This document shows, one piece after another, positions 55,515 to 64,000 of a stretch of DNA of 64,000 nucleotides. The translations under genes and the position numbers were made by a program. This DNA is from Planococcus chinensis. GTDB taxonomy: Bacteria > Bacillota > Bacilli > Bacillales_A > Planococcaceae. Under the pieces are notes generated by a model that did no database searches, was not told the origin of the DNA, and saw only the letters and a list, made by a program, of their open reading frames with translations. Position 1 is the stretch's first letter, and each line of letters starts with the position of its first letter. The stretch lies in NCBI RefSeq assembly GCF_020071995.1, contig NZ_JABWTK010000012.1, forward strand, positions 26,019 through 90,018, read 5' to 3'.

Positions 55515-56402
55515 GTGGCTAATGTTGCAGCGAATAAAGATGAAGTGAAAGTGGACAAAGTTGCAGGTCCCTGGAAAGAAGCTTGGCGCGGATTCCGAAA
55601 AAGCAAAGTAGCGGTTGTCGGAATGGGAATCGTCTTGTTCTTTATCCTACTGGCAATTTTCGGTCCCTTATTTACGCCGCAAGGCATCAACGAACAAAAT
55701 TTATCCCAGCGGCTTTTGCCTCCCTCAGCCGATCATTGGATGGGGACGGATGATTTTGGCCGTGATATTTTATCAAGAATTGTCTACGGAGCTCGGATTT
55801 CGTTATGGGTCGGTTTTTTAGCGGTTATCGGTTCTGTGGTGGTCGGCAGTATTTTGGGGATTTTGGCAGGTTATTACGGGCGCTGGGTGGACACTATCAT
55901 TTCCCGGATTTTCGATATCATGCTCGCTTTCCCAAGCATTTTGCTGGCAATCGCAGTTGTATCGGTTCTTGGGCCGTCCCTGCGAAATGCCTTGATTGCC
56001 ATAGCGATCATTAACGTACCGAATTTCGGGCGGCTGATCCGCTCGAAAGTTTTGAGCATTAAAGAAGATGAGTACATCATGTCGGCAAAAGCGATCGGCA
56101 TGAAAGACAACCGGATTTTGTTTTCGCATATCTTGCCGAATTCCATGGCGCCGGTAATTGTCCAAGGAACCTTGGCAATTGCAACAGCCATTATCGAAGC
56201 GGCGGCTCTTGGATTTTTGGGGCTCGGAGCGCAGGCGCCATCTCCAGAATGGGGAAAAATGCTGGCGGATTCCCGGTCGTATTTAACGAATGCCCCGTGG
56301 ACGATGATTTTCCCAGGGATTGCGATTATGCTGACAGTGCTCGGCTTTAATTTAATGGGAGACGGATTGCGGGATGCTTTAGATCCGCGCATGAAATCTT
56401 AA
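55515..56402 (+). CDS. Peptide ABC transporter permease, DppC-like
   Basis: This 295-aa membrane subunit shows the DppC/AppC pattern: first helix after WKEAWRGFRKSKVAVVG, then HWMGTDDFGRDILSRIVYGARISL, and the EAA loop EYIMSAKAIGMKDNRILFSH. The GTG start at 55515 follows GGGGGAGGAA. It closes the five-gene operon and is followed by a strong terminator. Confidence 0.93.
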   Translation: MANVAANKDEVKVDKVAGPWKEAWRGFRKSKVAVVGMGIVLFFILLAIFGPLFTPQGINEQNLSQRLLPPSADHWMGTDDFGRDILSRIVYGARISLWVGFLAVIGSVVVGSILGILAGYYGRWVDTIISRIFDIMLAFPSILLAIAVVSVLGPSLRNALIAIAIINVPNFGRLIRSKVLSIKEDEYIMSAKAIGMKDNRILFSHILPNSMAPVIVQGTLAIATAIIEAAALGFLGLGAQAPSPEWGKMLADSRSYLTNAPWTMIFPGIAIMLTVLGFNLMGDGLRDALDPRMKS

Positions 56403-56406
56403 GACC

Positions 56407-56443
56407 AAAAAACGTGCCAGGCATTTGCCTGGCACGTTTTTTT
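56407..56443. terminator. Bidirectional terminator, dipeptide operon/ygaE
   Basis: AACGTGCCAGGCA/TGCCTGGCACGTT with a two-base loop is flanked by A and T runs. Confidence 0.93.
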
Positions 56444-57527
56444 ATAGGACATTTTCGATATCTGAACCCACTTCTTTGGCATGGTAATTGTAATAAGCGA
56501 TGATGAGCAGATCCAGATGCTCGAGCTGTTCTTCATAATCCAGAAGAGCAGACAGCACATGCATCAAATGATAAATGGATAAGTCGTCTCCTGCTTCTTC
56601 TTGGGCTAACGAAATTTCTTTTACAAAAATAGCCAATACTTCATTGCGTTTCAAAACGGCAGTTTCGCCGGAAGTTTCACTGTGCTCCGGTCGCAGTTTT
56701 CCAATGTACTTCATGTAAAGCTGGTCGTGGTAACTGGTCAAGCTCTCCAGATGGTCCTGCAGCATCATATGAAATTGCTCAGGAAGCTCTGTCAGCTCAT
56801 TTTCAAAACGATGCAGCCTTTTCAAAAGGTCCAGGCTTTTTCGGGTAGTGGAAATCATTTGCCGGTAAAGCACGAGTTTCCGGGCTTTGGCAAATTGCTG
56901 TTTTTTGGTGTAGCTCCGCTCGTCTTTGTAAAAGGAATACCATTGATCCACTTTTTCCAGTTTCTCAGACAAGCGGTCAATATCGTTTTTTACAGATGTA
57001 TGGTCGGATACGTGCCGAATTGAAATGCGGATCCAGCGGATTGCTTCTTCCGATACTTCATGGATCGAAGTGAACAAACGCGCTTCATACTTCGGCGGCA
57101 AAAAGAGGATATTAACGATAAAAGAAGACAAAATTCCGAGCAGGATGGTCAGAAAACGCAAACCTGCAAACTCCAAAAAGGCCTCTTGCTGGGATTCCAT
57201 GATGATGATGATGGTGACAAGCGTCAACGGAACGGGGTTATTAAGCTTTAATTTCAGCATGATGATAATAGCTAAAACGGCAGCAAGACCCACCGTGAGG
57301 TAATTGGTTCCCAAAGTCAGCACAAAAACAATGCCGATTACGGCTCCGATGACATTGCCGTAAATTTGATCCAATACCGTTAAGTAGGACCGGTAAATGG
57401 ACGGTTGAATCGCGAATATCGCTGCTATCCCTGCCATGAAAGGGATAGGCAGTTCCAGCCAATTGGCTAAAAACAGGGCCAGCGAAATAGCGATGCCGGT
57501 TTTGAAAATTCGTGCCCCTAATTGCAT
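56442..57527 (-). CDS. ygaE: Aromatic-acid exporter-like membrane protein YgaE (FUSC/DUF939)
   Basis: This 361-aa protein has about six N-terminal helices in two groups (GIAISLALFLANWLELPIPF and following; LAAVLAIIIMLKL and following) and a soluble helical C-terminal half from ~150. The layout matches the DUF939/FUSC_2 family, related to AaeB aromatic-acid efflux, and YgaE of B. subtilis next to gsaB. Export of aromatic acids is a family guess only. The start is ATG at 57527 after AAGGGAGGAGG. Confidence 0.85.
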   Translation of the reverse strand: MQLGARIFKTGIAISLALFLANWLELPIPFMAGIAAIFAIQPSIYRSYLTVLDQIYGNVIGAVIGIVFVLTLGTNYLTVGLAAVLAIIIMLKLKLNNPVPLTLVTIIIIMESQQEAFLEFAGLRFLTILLGILSSFIVNILFLPPKYEARLFTSIHEVSEEAIRWIRISIRHVSDHTSVKNDIDRLSEKLEKVDQWYSFYKDERSYTKKQQFAKARKLVLYRQMISTTRKSLDLLKRLHRFENELTELPEQFHMMLQDHLESLTSYHDQLYMKYIGKLRPEHSETSGETAVLKRNEVLAIFVKEISLAQEEAGDDLSIYHLMHVLSALLDYEEQLEHLDLLIIAYYNYHAKEVGSDIENVL

Positions 57528-57569
57528 AAACGCATGGCCTCCTCCCTTTCATCCCGCAGGTTTTGATGA

Positions 57570-58856
57570 TTACAGCTGTTTAAAGGCTTCACGTACTGCT
57601 TGAATTGATTTTTTCACGTCTTCTGCTGTATGTTCAGTCGTTAAAAACCATGCTTCATATTTAGATGGTGCCAAGTTGATGCCTTGTTCAAGCATCAATT
57701 TGAAAAAGCGTGCAAACACTTCGCCGTCGCTGGCTTCTGCTTGCTCATAATTTTCTACTTTTTGGTCTGTAAAGTAAATAGTTAAAGCACCTTTTAAGCG
57801 ATTAATGGTGATGGTTACGCCAAATTCTTCAGCAGCAGCCAGAATTCCTTCTTCCAGTTGGCGGCCAAGTTCGTCCATTTTCTCGTAGACGCCTTCTTCG
57901 CGGAGAACTTCAAGACAAGCGATTCCTGCTTGAATAGACGCTGGATTGCCTGCCATGGTTCCAGCCTGGTAGGCAGGACCGAGCGGTGCAACAGTTTCCA
58001 TGATTTCTTTCTTGCCGCCGTATGCTCCGATTGGAAGGCCGCCGCCGATGATTTTTCCAAGTGCTGTAAGATCTGGCGTCAATCCTAATAGATCCTGAGC
58101 GCCGCCGTAGTGGAAACGGAAAGCCGTGATGACTTCGTCGTAGACAATCAAAGCGCCTTTTTCTTTTGCAATGCGGTGTACCTCTTCAAGGAATCCTTTG
58201 TTCGGTTCCACGATTCCAAAGTTGCCGACGATCGGCTCGACCAGGATACAAGCGATTTCTTCGCCCCATTTGTCCATGGCTTCCGAAAAAGCAGCCGGAT
58301 CGTTGAAGGGGATTGTAATCACTTCTTCTGCAATGGTTTTCGGCACGCCTGCAGAATCCGGTGTTCCAAGTGTTGCGGGGCCTGAACCCGCTGCAACAAG
58401 CACTAAATCGGAATGCCCGTGGTAGCAGCCGGCAAACTTCATGATCTTCGTGCGGCCTGTATAAGCGCGTGAAACACGGATGGTTGTCATGACCGCTTCC
58501 GTTCCGCTGTTGACAAAACGGACTTTGTCCATTTTTGGCATGGCTTCTTTGAGCATTTTCGCGAACGTAATTTCATGGCGGGTCGGTGTTCCATACAAAA
58601 GGCCCGTTTCCGCTGCATGCGTAATCGCTTTTGTAATATGTGGATGTGCATGGCCTGTAATGATTGGACCGTATGCAGCCAAGTAATCAATGTATTTATT
58701 GCCATCGACATCCCAGAAATAAGCGCCTTTGGCACGTTCCATTGCAACCGGCGAGCCGCCTCCTACTGCTTTATACGATCTTGATGGACTGTTGACGCCG
58801 CCGACAATGTGCTGCAGCGCTTCTTCGTGTAGCTTCTCAGATGTTGAATGATTCAT
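57570..58856 (-). CDS. gsaB: Glutamate-1-semialdehyde 2,1-aminomutase
   Basis: This 428-aa PLP enzyme converts glutamate-1-semialdehyde to 5-aminolevulinate for haem. [30 protein letters not shown] and the PLP-lysine stretch [19 protein letters not shown] are conserved. The position between ygaE and perR matches B. subtilis gsaB (second copy beside hemL), so a second gene in the hem operon is likely elsewhere. ATG at 58856 follows AGGAGGC. Confidence 0.95.
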   Translation of the reverse strand: MNHSTSEKLHEEALQHIVGGVNSPSRSYKAVGGGSPVAMERAKGAYFWDVDGNKYIDYLAAYGPIITGHAHPHITKAITHAAETGLLYGTPTRHEITFAKMLKEAMPKMDKVRFVNSGTEAVMTTIRVSRAYTGRTKIMKFAGCYHGHSDLVLVAAGSGPATLGTPDSAGVPKTIAEEVITIPFNDPAAFSEAMDKWGEEIACILVEPIVGNFGIVEPNKGFLEEVHRIAKEKGALIVYDEVITAFRFHYGGAQDLLGLTPDLTALGKIIGGGLPIGAYGGKKEIMETVAPLGPAYQAGTMAGNPASIQAGIACLEVLREEGVYEKMDELGRQLEEGILAAAEEFGVTITINRLKGALTIYFTDQKVENYEQAEASDGEVFARFFKLMLEQGINLAPSKYEAWFLTTEHTAEDVKKSIQAVREAFKQL

Positions 58857-58976
58857 TTTTATTGCCTCCTAGAGTAATCTCTTTCCTATTGTAGACAAAA
58901 TACGGTGTGAACGCCAAAGAAATTGAAACTACAAGGCAGGTTGGGTACGATAGGAATAAGAAAAGGAGTGATGATG

Positions 58977-59453
58977 ATGACTTTACTAGAAGGATTGGAA
59001 GCACCGAATTTCAAGTTGAAAAACGAAGCGGGAGAAACGGTGGCATTAGAAGACTTTGCCGGCAAAAAATACGTAGTGCTTTATTTTTATCCGAAAGATA
59101 TGACACCGGGCTGCACGACGCAAGCTTGTGATTTCCGTGACGCACAGGAAAATTTTTCGGAATTGAACGCGGTGATTCTGGGAGTCAGCGCAGATTCCGA
59201 GAAGCAGCATGTCAAGTTTATCGAAAAACACGGACTGCCGTTTTCTTTGTTGGTGGACGAAGACCATGAAGTATCAGAGGCATACGGGGTTTGGGTGCAG
59301 AAAAAAATGTACGGAAAAGAATTTATGGGCATTGAACGCTCTACGTTTTTGATTGACCCGACCGGAACGATCGTTAAGGAATGGAGAAAAGTGAAGGTGG
59401 AGAATCATATCCAAGAAGTTCTTGAAACATTGAAATCGCTTACCAACCGTTAA
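58977..59453 (+). CDS. bcp: Thioredoxin-dependent thiol peroxidase (Bcp/PrxQ)
   Basis: This 158-aa atypical peroxiredoxin reduces H2O2 and organic hydroperoxides. Peroxidatic Cys46 in PKDMTPGCTTQAC and resolving Cys51 have the Bcp CX4C spacing. Three ATG codons stand in a row (58971, 58974, 58977) after AGGAG; 58977 has the best spacing (eight bases) and gives the usual MTLLEGLEAPNF. It is 12 bases ahead of a hydroxyacid dehydrogenase gene. Placement close to perR fits an oxidative-stress neighbourhood, though I see no PerR box before it. Confidence 0.93.
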   Translation: MTLLEGLEAPNFKLKNEAGETVALEDFAGKKYVVLYFYPKDMTPGCTTQACDFRDAQENFSELNAVILGVSADSEKQHVKFIEKHGLPFSLLVDEDHEVSEAYGVWVQKKMYGKEFMGIERSTFLIDPTGTIVKEWRKVKVENHIQEVLETLKSLTNR

Positions 59454-59465
59454 GAGGGGAGACAG

Positions 59466-60410
59466 ATGATGGAAGTTTTTTTCACGTTCATTCCAAAAGA
59501 GCATCAGCAGCAAAAGCTGATTGCCGAATTTCCGGATGTAGAGTTTTATTTTGAGTATAAAGGCAAGTCGCGCTTGCCTACTGCAGATGTCGTGGTCACT
59601 TTTGGCGAGGACCTTTCGGATGAAGACATTCAGGAAGCTGAAAAGTTGAAATGGATCATGGTGGCAAGTGCTGGCGTAGAGAAGATGCCGCATGCCGCAA
59701 TATTGGAAAAGGGCATTGTGGTTTCCAATGTACGGGGAATCCATAAGACGCCGATGACAGAATCGGTGCTTGCTCATTTGCTGGCGTTGAAACGGTCCTT
59801 GCCTTTCATCTATGAGCAGCAGGGCAAAGGGGAGTGGAGCCGGAAATCAGGAGCTACCGAATTGTCCGGGTCTACAGCATTGATCATGGGGCCCGGTGCC
59901 ATTGGAGGGGAAATCGGCCGGCTGCTCCAAGCGTTCGGCGTTCACACAATCGGCTGCAACCGTTCAGGAAAACCTGCAGACTCCATGCAAGAGATGGTGC
60001 CGATGGACCAATTGGCTGAAATCTTGCCGAAAGCCGATGTCGTGATTTCCATCTTGCCAAGCACCGAAGAAACGAAGCACATGCTGACAGCGGAACATTT
60101 CCAAGCAATGAAAAAGGAAGCCATTTTTATGAATTTCGGCCGCGGAGATTTGGTTGAAGAGAAAGTTCTAATCGACGCGATGGAAAACGAAGAGATTGCT
60201 TATGCTGTGCTGGACGTATTTGAACAAGAGCCGTTGCCGCAAGGCCATCCTTTTTGGTCGATGAACAATGTAGTAGTGTCTCCCCATGTCTCCAGCCATT
60301 CTGAAAAATACGTCGAACGGGCGCTGGAAGTATTTGTAGCGAATCTGAAGAAGTGGCTCGCGGAAGATCCGAATCCAAGCAATCTTGTTAATATGGAACG
60401 GGGGTATTAA
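59466..60410 (+). CDS. D-2-hydroxyacid dehydrogenase family protein
   Basis: This 314-aa NAD(P)-dependent oxidoreductase has GPGAIGGEIGRLL (Rossmann GxGxxG, about residue 142) and the catalytic Arg-Glu-His set around NFGRGDLVEE, DVFEQEPLP and SPHVSSHS. The family interconverts 2-keto and D-2-hydroxy acids; the substrate is not set by sequence. ATG 59466 or 59469 follows AGGGGAG. It is linked tightly with bcp upstream and the adenosyltransferase two bases downstream. Confidence 0.9.
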   Translation: MMEVFFTFIPKEHQQQKLIAEFPDVEFYFEYKGKSRLPTADVVVTFGEDLSDEDIQEAEKLKWIMVASAGVEKMPHAAILEKGIVVSNVRGIHKTPMTESVLAHLLALKRSLPFIYEQQGKGEWSRKSGATELSGSTALIMGPGAIGGEIGRLLQAFGVHTIGCNRSGKPADSMQEMVPMDQLAEILPKADVVISILPSTEETKHMLTAEHFQAMKKEAIFMNFGRGDLVEEKVLIDAMENEEIAYAVLDVFEQEPLPQGHPFWSMNNVVVSPHVSSHSEKYVERALEVFVANLKKWLAEDPNPSNLVNMERGY

Positions 60411-60412
60411 AG

Positions 60413-60964
60413 GTGAAAATCTATACAAAAACCGGCGATAAAGGAACAACTTCACTCGTGTACGGCACGCGAGTCGCGAAGAACGATCCATTGGTGGAAG
60501 CATACGGCACTTGTGATGAAGCCAATTCCATGATTGGGGTGGCAGCAGGCCATTTGTTTAATGAATTCTTCGAGGAAAAAGAAGAAGTGGAAGCTGCTTT
60601 GCATGAAATTCAAACCACACTTTTCCATGTCGGTGCTGAATTGGCGACGCCAAAAGGCAAGGAAGTGAAATGGAAGCTGACAGAAGAAGACATCATCAAA
60701 CTGGAGCAATGGATTGACCGCTTTGATGCAGAAGTACCGGCATTGAAAAACTTTATCCTGCCTGGTGGGCATCCGGCTGGAGGGGCTCTGCATATGGCGC
60801 GTACTATCGTCCGGAGAGCGGAGCGTGCCGCTATTTCCATTGGCGAAGAAGTGCCGCCGAAAGTACTTGCTTATCTGAACCGGCTGTCGGATTTTCTTTT
60901 TGTGGCTGCGCGTCTGGTCAATTTGCGCCTTGGCAGAATCGAAAAGGATTTGCATCAGAAATAA
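60413..60964 (+). CDS. Cob(I)alamin adenosyltransferase, PduO type
   Basis: This 183-aa trimeric helical enzyme transfers adenosyl from ATP to cob(I)alamin to make coenzyme B12. The ATP-binding N-terminus KIYTKTGDKGTTSLVYG and the later GGHPAGGALHMARTIVRRAERA are diagnostic; B. subtilis YvqK is the equivalent. GTG at 60413 lies three bases from the previous stop with GGGGG upstream. No other cobalamin gene is nearby, so it likely serves salvage or an adenosylcobalamin enzyme elsewhere. Confidence 0.94.
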   Translation: MKIYTKTGDKGTTSLVYGTRVAKNDPLVEAYGTCDEANSMIGVAAGHLFNEFFEEKEEVEAALHEIQTTLFHVGAELATPKGKEVKWKLTEEDIIKLEQWIDRFDAEVPALKNFILPGGHPAGGALHMARTIVRRAERAAISIGEEVPPKVLAYLNRLSDFLFVAARLVNLRLGRIEKDLHQK

Positions 60965-61004
60965 CCGGAAAAGCACTTGGCAGAACGGACAATATAGTGA
61001 TTTC

Positions 61005-61034
61005 TTGACATCGCTCCTCATTTTTGGGTACACT
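61005..61034 (+). promoter_or_regulatory. Promoter of perR
   Basis: A consensus -35 TTGACA (61005-61010) and -10 TACACT (61029-61034) are separated by 18 bp; the PerR box begins two bases after the -10. Confidence 0.78.
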
Positions 61035-61036
61035 AT

Positions 61037-61051
61037 TTATAACGATTACAA
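61037..61051. promoter_or_regulatory. PerR box at the perR promoter
   Basis: TTATAACGATTACAA matches the 7-1-7 Per box TTATAATnATTATAA at 12 of 14 fixed positions and covers the expected transcription start. It indicates autorepression of perR. Confidence 0.8.
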
Positions 61052-61084
61052 TGTAAGAATATTGATGAAGTGAGGTGCACAGCG

Positions 61085-61528
61085 ATGTCTGAAGTACAGT
61101 TAAAAGACGCGCTTGATGCTTTGAAGTCTACAGGTGTTCGAATTACTCCGCAGCGCCATGCGATTCTGGAGTATATGATTCATTCAACGATGCACCCGAC
61201 AGCGGATGACATTTATCGCGCGCTTGAGAAAACTTTTCCGAATATGAGTGTTGCAACGGTTTATAATAATTTGCGTGTCTTTAGAAAAGCGGGGCTTGTA
61301 AAAGAATTGACTTATGGAGATTCTTCCAGCCGTTTTGATTTTGTGACACACGACCATTACCATATAATTTGCAATGATTGCGGCAAAATTGTCGACTTCC
61401 ATTATCCCGGGCTGGACGAAGTGGAGCATTTGGCTTCACATGTTACCGGATTCCAAGTGGATTACCACCGCCTTGAAATCTATGGAACGTGCCAGGATTG
61501 TATAGGGAAGACAGCAAAAGCCCAATAA
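61085..61528 (+). CDS. perR: Peroxide-sensing repressor PerR (Fur family)
   Basis: PerR (147 aa) senses H2O2 by iron-catalysed oxidation of its metal-site histidines. With the ATG at 61085 the regulatory-metal ligands fall at His37, Asp85, His91, His93 and Asp104, and the structural zinc cysteines at 96, 99, 136 and 139, the same numbering as B. subtilis PerR as I recall it. This supports both the identity and the start, which follows GAGGTG. The DNA-binding part is [14 protein letters not shown] PerR box in its promoter shows self-control, and gsaB and bcp are close by. Confidence 0.96.
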   Translation: MSEVQLKDALDALKSTGVRITPQRHAILEYMIHSTMHPTADDIYRALEKTFPNMSVATVYNNLRVFRKAGLVKELTYGDSSSRFDFVTHDHYHIICNDCGKIVDFHYPGLDEVEHLASHVTGFQVDYHRLEIYGTCQDCIGKTAKAQ

Positions 61529-61529
61529 G

Positions 61530-61560
61530 AAAAACGAGCATGTTTTTATGCTCGTTTTTC
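61530..61560 (+). terminator. Terminator of perR
   Basis: AAACGAGCAT/ATGCTCGTTT with a T-rich loop is followed by five T. Confidence 0.9.
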
Positions 61561-61585
61561 TTTTGCCCTGTTTGCAGCAAACAAA

Positions 61586-61622
61586 AAGGTCCGTTTGAAC
61601 AAAAAGTTCAAGCGGACCTTAT
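61586..61622. terminator. Terminator of ygzB
   Basis: AAGGTCCGTTTGAAC/GTTCAAGCGGACCTT with a five-base loop lies just after the ygzB stop on the minus strand. Confidence 0.88.
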
Positions 61623-61624
61623 AT

Positions 61625-61978
61625 TTATATCTTGGAATTTTTTTTGTTGTAATCCTGATTAAACTCTTTTCCTTCAAGAGCAGGATCCATTGTGAGCGGT
61701 TCGTTGCAGTGCATGCAAATATCCACGCGTCCGAGCATTTTTGTATGTCTTCCGCAGTTTGGACATTCCACAGGGACGGTCTTCATCGACAAGAGCCCGA
61801 TCCAGGCATAGACGCCTGTACTGCCGATGATGGCAACTACGCCGAGCAGCATGAAAATCACCATGACCAATGGCTGGTCTTTAAAATAGATACCGACATA
61901 CATGATAACAATGCCGATAAAAATCAGCGCTAAGGCAAAAGTCCGGATACGATTGATTTTATTTTTATAAGGTTTCAT
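61625..61978 (-). CDS. ygzB: YgzB/UPF0295 membrane protein with zinc-ribbon-like cysteines
   Basis: This 117-aa protein has two N-terminal helices ([19 protein letters not shown] and [20 protein letters not shown]) followed by a cytosolic CPNCG...CMHC zinc-ribbon pair. It matches YgzB, adjacent to perR in B. subtilis as well. Function unknown. ATG at 61978 follows AAGGAGGAAAG on the minus strand. Confidence 0.92.
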   Translation of the reverse strand: MKPYKNKINRIRTFALALIFIGIVIMYVGIYFKDQPLVMVIFMLLGVVAIIGSTGVYAWIGLLSMKTVPVECPNCGRHTKMLGRVDICMHCNEPLTMDPALEGKEFNQDYNKKNSKI

Positions 61979-62201
61979 TTAAATTCTTTCCTCCTTGCAT
62001 CCATCATACTATATCATAAACAAGGTGAAAAAGTGATAAAGATTAAAGCATGCAGGAATCATGGAGAAATATGTCGAAATAAAGAAAAGCGGAAACAGAA
62101 TGCATACATACGTAAGAAGTCGTTGAGCAATTTCCCTTTAAGGGTTTCAAAAAAGGGAACGAAGTGAATAAGTATAGATAGTATTGCAAGGAGTGAAATT
62201 G

Positions 62202-63068
62202 ATGGAACAAATTCTAAGACCCATTTACCAGGAACGCGCCAGCCAGGAAAGCACACTCGGAGTGATTCTGGTTGAGAAGCGGGAAAAGATGAGCCCAATC
62301 ACCGATACGTTCGATTCAATCCTGTTAATCATCACCAAGGAAAATGAAACACCGGTATTCACGAAGCACTATACGTATCTGGATAAAAAAGCGGCTATGC
62401 ACATTGTGACGGAAAAACAGCTGCATAAATGGCTGCTGCTCGGAACCAACCGGAAGATTGTCGATTGGCTGTTCCATGGGCGCATCATCTACGATCGCAA
62501 CGAGTTTATGGAGAAACTCAAAACCGAATTGAAAGACTACCCGTTCTATGGACGAAAAATAAAAATGGGCATGGAGTTTGCAAAGCTGATCCGCCGCTAC
62601 CTGGAAGGCAAAGTCTTCTTTGAAGAAAAAAACTATTTGGATGCCTATCATCACATTGTAGAGTCGCTTCATCATTTGGCCAGGCTCGCTGTTTTGGAAA
62701 ACGGCTTGCCGCCTGAAGTGACAGTTTGGTCGCAAGTGAAACAAATGGAGCCCGCTATATACAAACTCTACGAAGAACTGGTCCTGAGCGATGAAGTATT
62801 GGAAAAACGGTTGGAGCTTCTATTTTTGGCGAGTGAATTTTTCATCCACTCCCGCACGAAAGATGGTGCCCAGCATATTCGGGAAGTAATGGAACAAAAA
62901 GAGAAATGGACTATTCAGGAATTGCATGAACAGGAAGAGCTGAGAAACTACTCATCGAATCTGGAAGTCTTTATTGAGTTTCTGGTCGAAAAAGATTTGC
63001 TGTCCACTGAGAATGTAAAGACAAAAAGCGATGGAATCTTCCACCGATATTATTACGTGAAAAACTAA
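62202..63068 (+). CDS. ygxA: Nucleotidyltransferase-like protein YgxA
   Basis: This 288-aa soluble protein has an N-terminal fold reminiscent of nucleotidyltransferases (TFDSILLIITKE) and a helical C-terminal half. It matches YgxA, which in B. subtilis lies between perR and an rRNA operon, as here. The catalytic Asp pair of active nucleotidyltransferases is not obvious, so activity is doubtful. ATG at 62202 follows AAGGAG at ~9 bases. Confidence 0.88.
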   Translation: MEQILRPIYQERASQESTLGVILVEKREKMSPITDTFDSILLIITKENETPVFTKHYTYLDKKAAMHIVTEKQLHKWLLLGTNRKIVDWLFHGRIIYDRNEFMEKLKTELKDYPFYGRKIKMGMEFAKLIRRYLEGKVFFEEKNYLDAYHHIVESLHHLARLAVLENGLPPEVTVWSQVKQMEPAIYKLYEELVLSDEVLEKRLELLFLASEFFIHSRTKDGAQHIREVMEQKEKWTIQELHEQEELRNYSSNLEVFIEFLVEKDLLSTENVKTKSDGIFHRYYYVKN

Positions 63069-63090
63069 AAAGAGAATAATTTATTAAAAA

Positions 63091-63126
63091 GAATTGATTC
63101 TTTTACAAGGGAATCAATTCTTTTTT
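63091..63126 (+). terminator. Terminator after ygxA
   Basis: The 10-bp perfect stem GAATTGATTC/GAATCAATTC is followed by six T. Bases 63127-63331 beyond it contain nothing I can assign. Confidence 0.9.
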
Positions 63127-63331
63127 AGTTTGGAAAAAGGCGAAGGAGGAATTATATTGGGGCTAGATAGTGAAAATCTTTAAAGGGAAAGAAGCGGATT
63201 AGAGAAGAAATCAAGAGAGGCAAAGGCATAGAAGCTGTGCGGCTTTGGACAAACAGACACCGGGATTCCATATGAAGAAACTTGCTAATAGATGAAGAAT
63301 AAACTTTTTTGAAGTTTTTTCAGTTTTAGCG

Positions 63332-63361
63332 TTGACAGGAAAGTGGAATCCGTATTATGAT
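63332..63361 (+). promoter_or_regulatory. rRNA operon promoter P1
   Basis: A consensus -35 TTGACA (63332-63337) and a -10 TATGAT (63356-63361, 18-bp spacer) follow an A/T-rich stretch with T6 runs that may act as an UP element. Confidence 0.72.
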
Positions 63362-63420
63362 AATACACGTCGCAAAGAGAGATTAAGTTTTTTCAGGATA
63401 ATAAAATATTTTAAAAAAGC

Positions 63421-63449
63421 TTGACGCCAAACGACAACGATGTTAAATT
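63421..63449 (+). promoter_or_regulatory. rRNA operon promoter P2
   Basis: -35 TTGACG (63421-63426) and -10 TAAATT (63444-63449) are separated by 17 bp, 89 bases downstream of P1, the tandem arrangement usual for Bacillales rrn operons. An A/T-rich run precedes the -35. Confidence 0.68.
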
Positions 63450-63478
63450 AGAGAAGTCGCTTTTACAGGACGAAAACA

Positions 63479-63669
63479 TGAACCTTGAAAACTGAACAGC
63501 AAAACGTCAACAAAAATTGTTGAGGCGTTCCGACGCCGAAACAAATTTTATGCGAGGATCGTCGCAAAGCGATCCGAGCACAACTTACTGATCAGGCAGT
63601 GCCAGATCAAGCGACTCGTGCGTTCTTCGGAACGGCGAGACGCCAGCAGAATTTGAGCAATCGGTTCTC
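63479..63669 (+). other. rrn leader with boxA-like and processing sequences
   Basis: GAACCTTGAAAACTGAAC (about 63479-63496) resembles the boxA-type antitermination text of Bacillales rRNA leaders. Hairpins GGCGTTCCGACGCC (63523-63536) and GGATCG/CGATCC (63557-63577) follow, then sequence that would pair with the 3' flank of 16S for RNase III cleavage. Confidence 0.65.
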
Positions 63670-63671
63670 TA

Positions 63672-64000
63672 TAATGGAGAGTTTGATCCTGGCTCAGGAC
63701 GAACGCTGGCGGCGTGCCTAATACATGCAAGTCGAGCGGAACCAGAGGAGCTTGCTCCTTCTGGTTTAGCGGCGGACGGGTGAGTAACACGTGGGCAACC
63801 TGCCCTGCAGATCGGGATAACTCCGGGAAACCGGTGCTAATACCGAATAGTTTAACCTCCCTCCTGGGAGGTTACGGAAAGACGGTTTCGGCTGTCACTG
63901 CAGGATGGGCCCGCGGCGCATTAGCTAGTTGGTGGGGTAACGGCCCACCAAGGCGACGATGCGTAGCCGACCTGAGAGGGTGATCGGCCACACTGGGACT
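63672..64000 (+). rRNA. rrs: 16S ribosomal RNA, 5' part
   Basis: The universal 5' sequence GAGAGTTTGATCCTGGCTCAG begins near 63677, followed by GACGAACGCTGGCGGCGTGCC and GGGTGAGTAACACGTGGGCA. The gene runs off the window after helix H12-type sequence ending CCACACTGGGACT. The V2 region (CCGAATAGTTTAACCTCCC...) looks like Planococcus from memory. The exact mature 5' end is approximate. Confidence 0.97.

Noticed and set aside
63127..63331. tRNA or small gene ahead of the rRNA promoters
   Set aside because: No cloverleaf, no frame of useful length with a ribosome binding site, and no recognisable motif.

Overview
The window reads as chromosome of a low-GC Gram-positive bacterium of the Planococcaceae, most likely Planococcus or a close relative. 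The evidence is Bacillus-like gene content and order, AGGAGG-type ribosome binding sites with frequent TTG/GTG starts, a Planococcus-like 16S rRNA 5' end at the right edge, and no small acid-soluble spore protein genes where Bacillus subtilis carries them. I see no prophage, CRISPR array, intact insertion sequence or defence island. Most genes are housekeeping or transport genes. The unusual material is in the intergenic DNA.

Layout. 1-5.4 kb: end of gatA, gatB, a thioredoxin-like protein, diacylglycerol kinase, a metallophosphatase and a Nudix hydrolase. 5.6-11.7 kb: cydAB with a tiny CydS-like third subunit, the 23S rRNA methyltransferase RlmCD, a tRNA dihydrouridine synthase and a K+ channel with an RCK domain. 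11.8-19.9 kb: an FbpA-like microprotein, an amidase, a divergent TetR/DHA2 efflux pair with three matching operators, repeat element 1, a YfmL-like helicase, an M29 aminopeptidase and an SGNH esterase. 20-32.9 kb: M20 peptidase, TPP riboswitch plus thiT, repeat element 2, map, a polytopic membrane protein, an M3 peptidase with GNAT and DinB neighbours, carbonic anhydrase, mreBH, a second M29 aminopeptidase and the psuK-psuG pseudouridine catabolism pair. 33-41.4 kb: a translationally coupled flavin monooxygenase and methyltransferase, a tandem array of structured repeats, an AGCS symporter, stress-type and envelope proteins, OsmC and an MFS carrier. 41.4-50.6 kb: a second RlmCD paralogue, then the yfhF-recX-yfhH-yfhJ-yfhP-mutY-fabL-ygaC-ygaD block known from B. 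subtilis. 50.8-56.4 kb: a five-gene Dpp/App-type dipeptide ABC operon. 56.4-63.1 kb: ygaE, gsaB, bcp, a D-2-hydroxyacid dehydrogenase, a cobalamin adenosyltransferase, perR with its own PerR box, ygzB and ygxA. 63.1-64 kb: rRNA promoters, leader and the first ~330 nt of 16S rRNA.

The three intergenic signals most worth following are these. First, two copies of a ~330-380 bp element (16.05-16.38 and 22.08-22.46 kb), in opposite orientations, share end sequences and a 47-bp identical block, and each lies between two near-identical copies of the local terminator hairpin, as if the target terminator had been duplicated. Second, a tandem array at 35.34-35.73 kb repeats every 122-125 bp, and its three full units keep the same hairpin architecture with different but complementary stem sequences, which points to selection on RNA or DNA secondary structure. 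Third, three 15-bp copies of TAGAC-N5-GTATA sit at defined places around two facing promoters between the TetR gene and its efflux pump.
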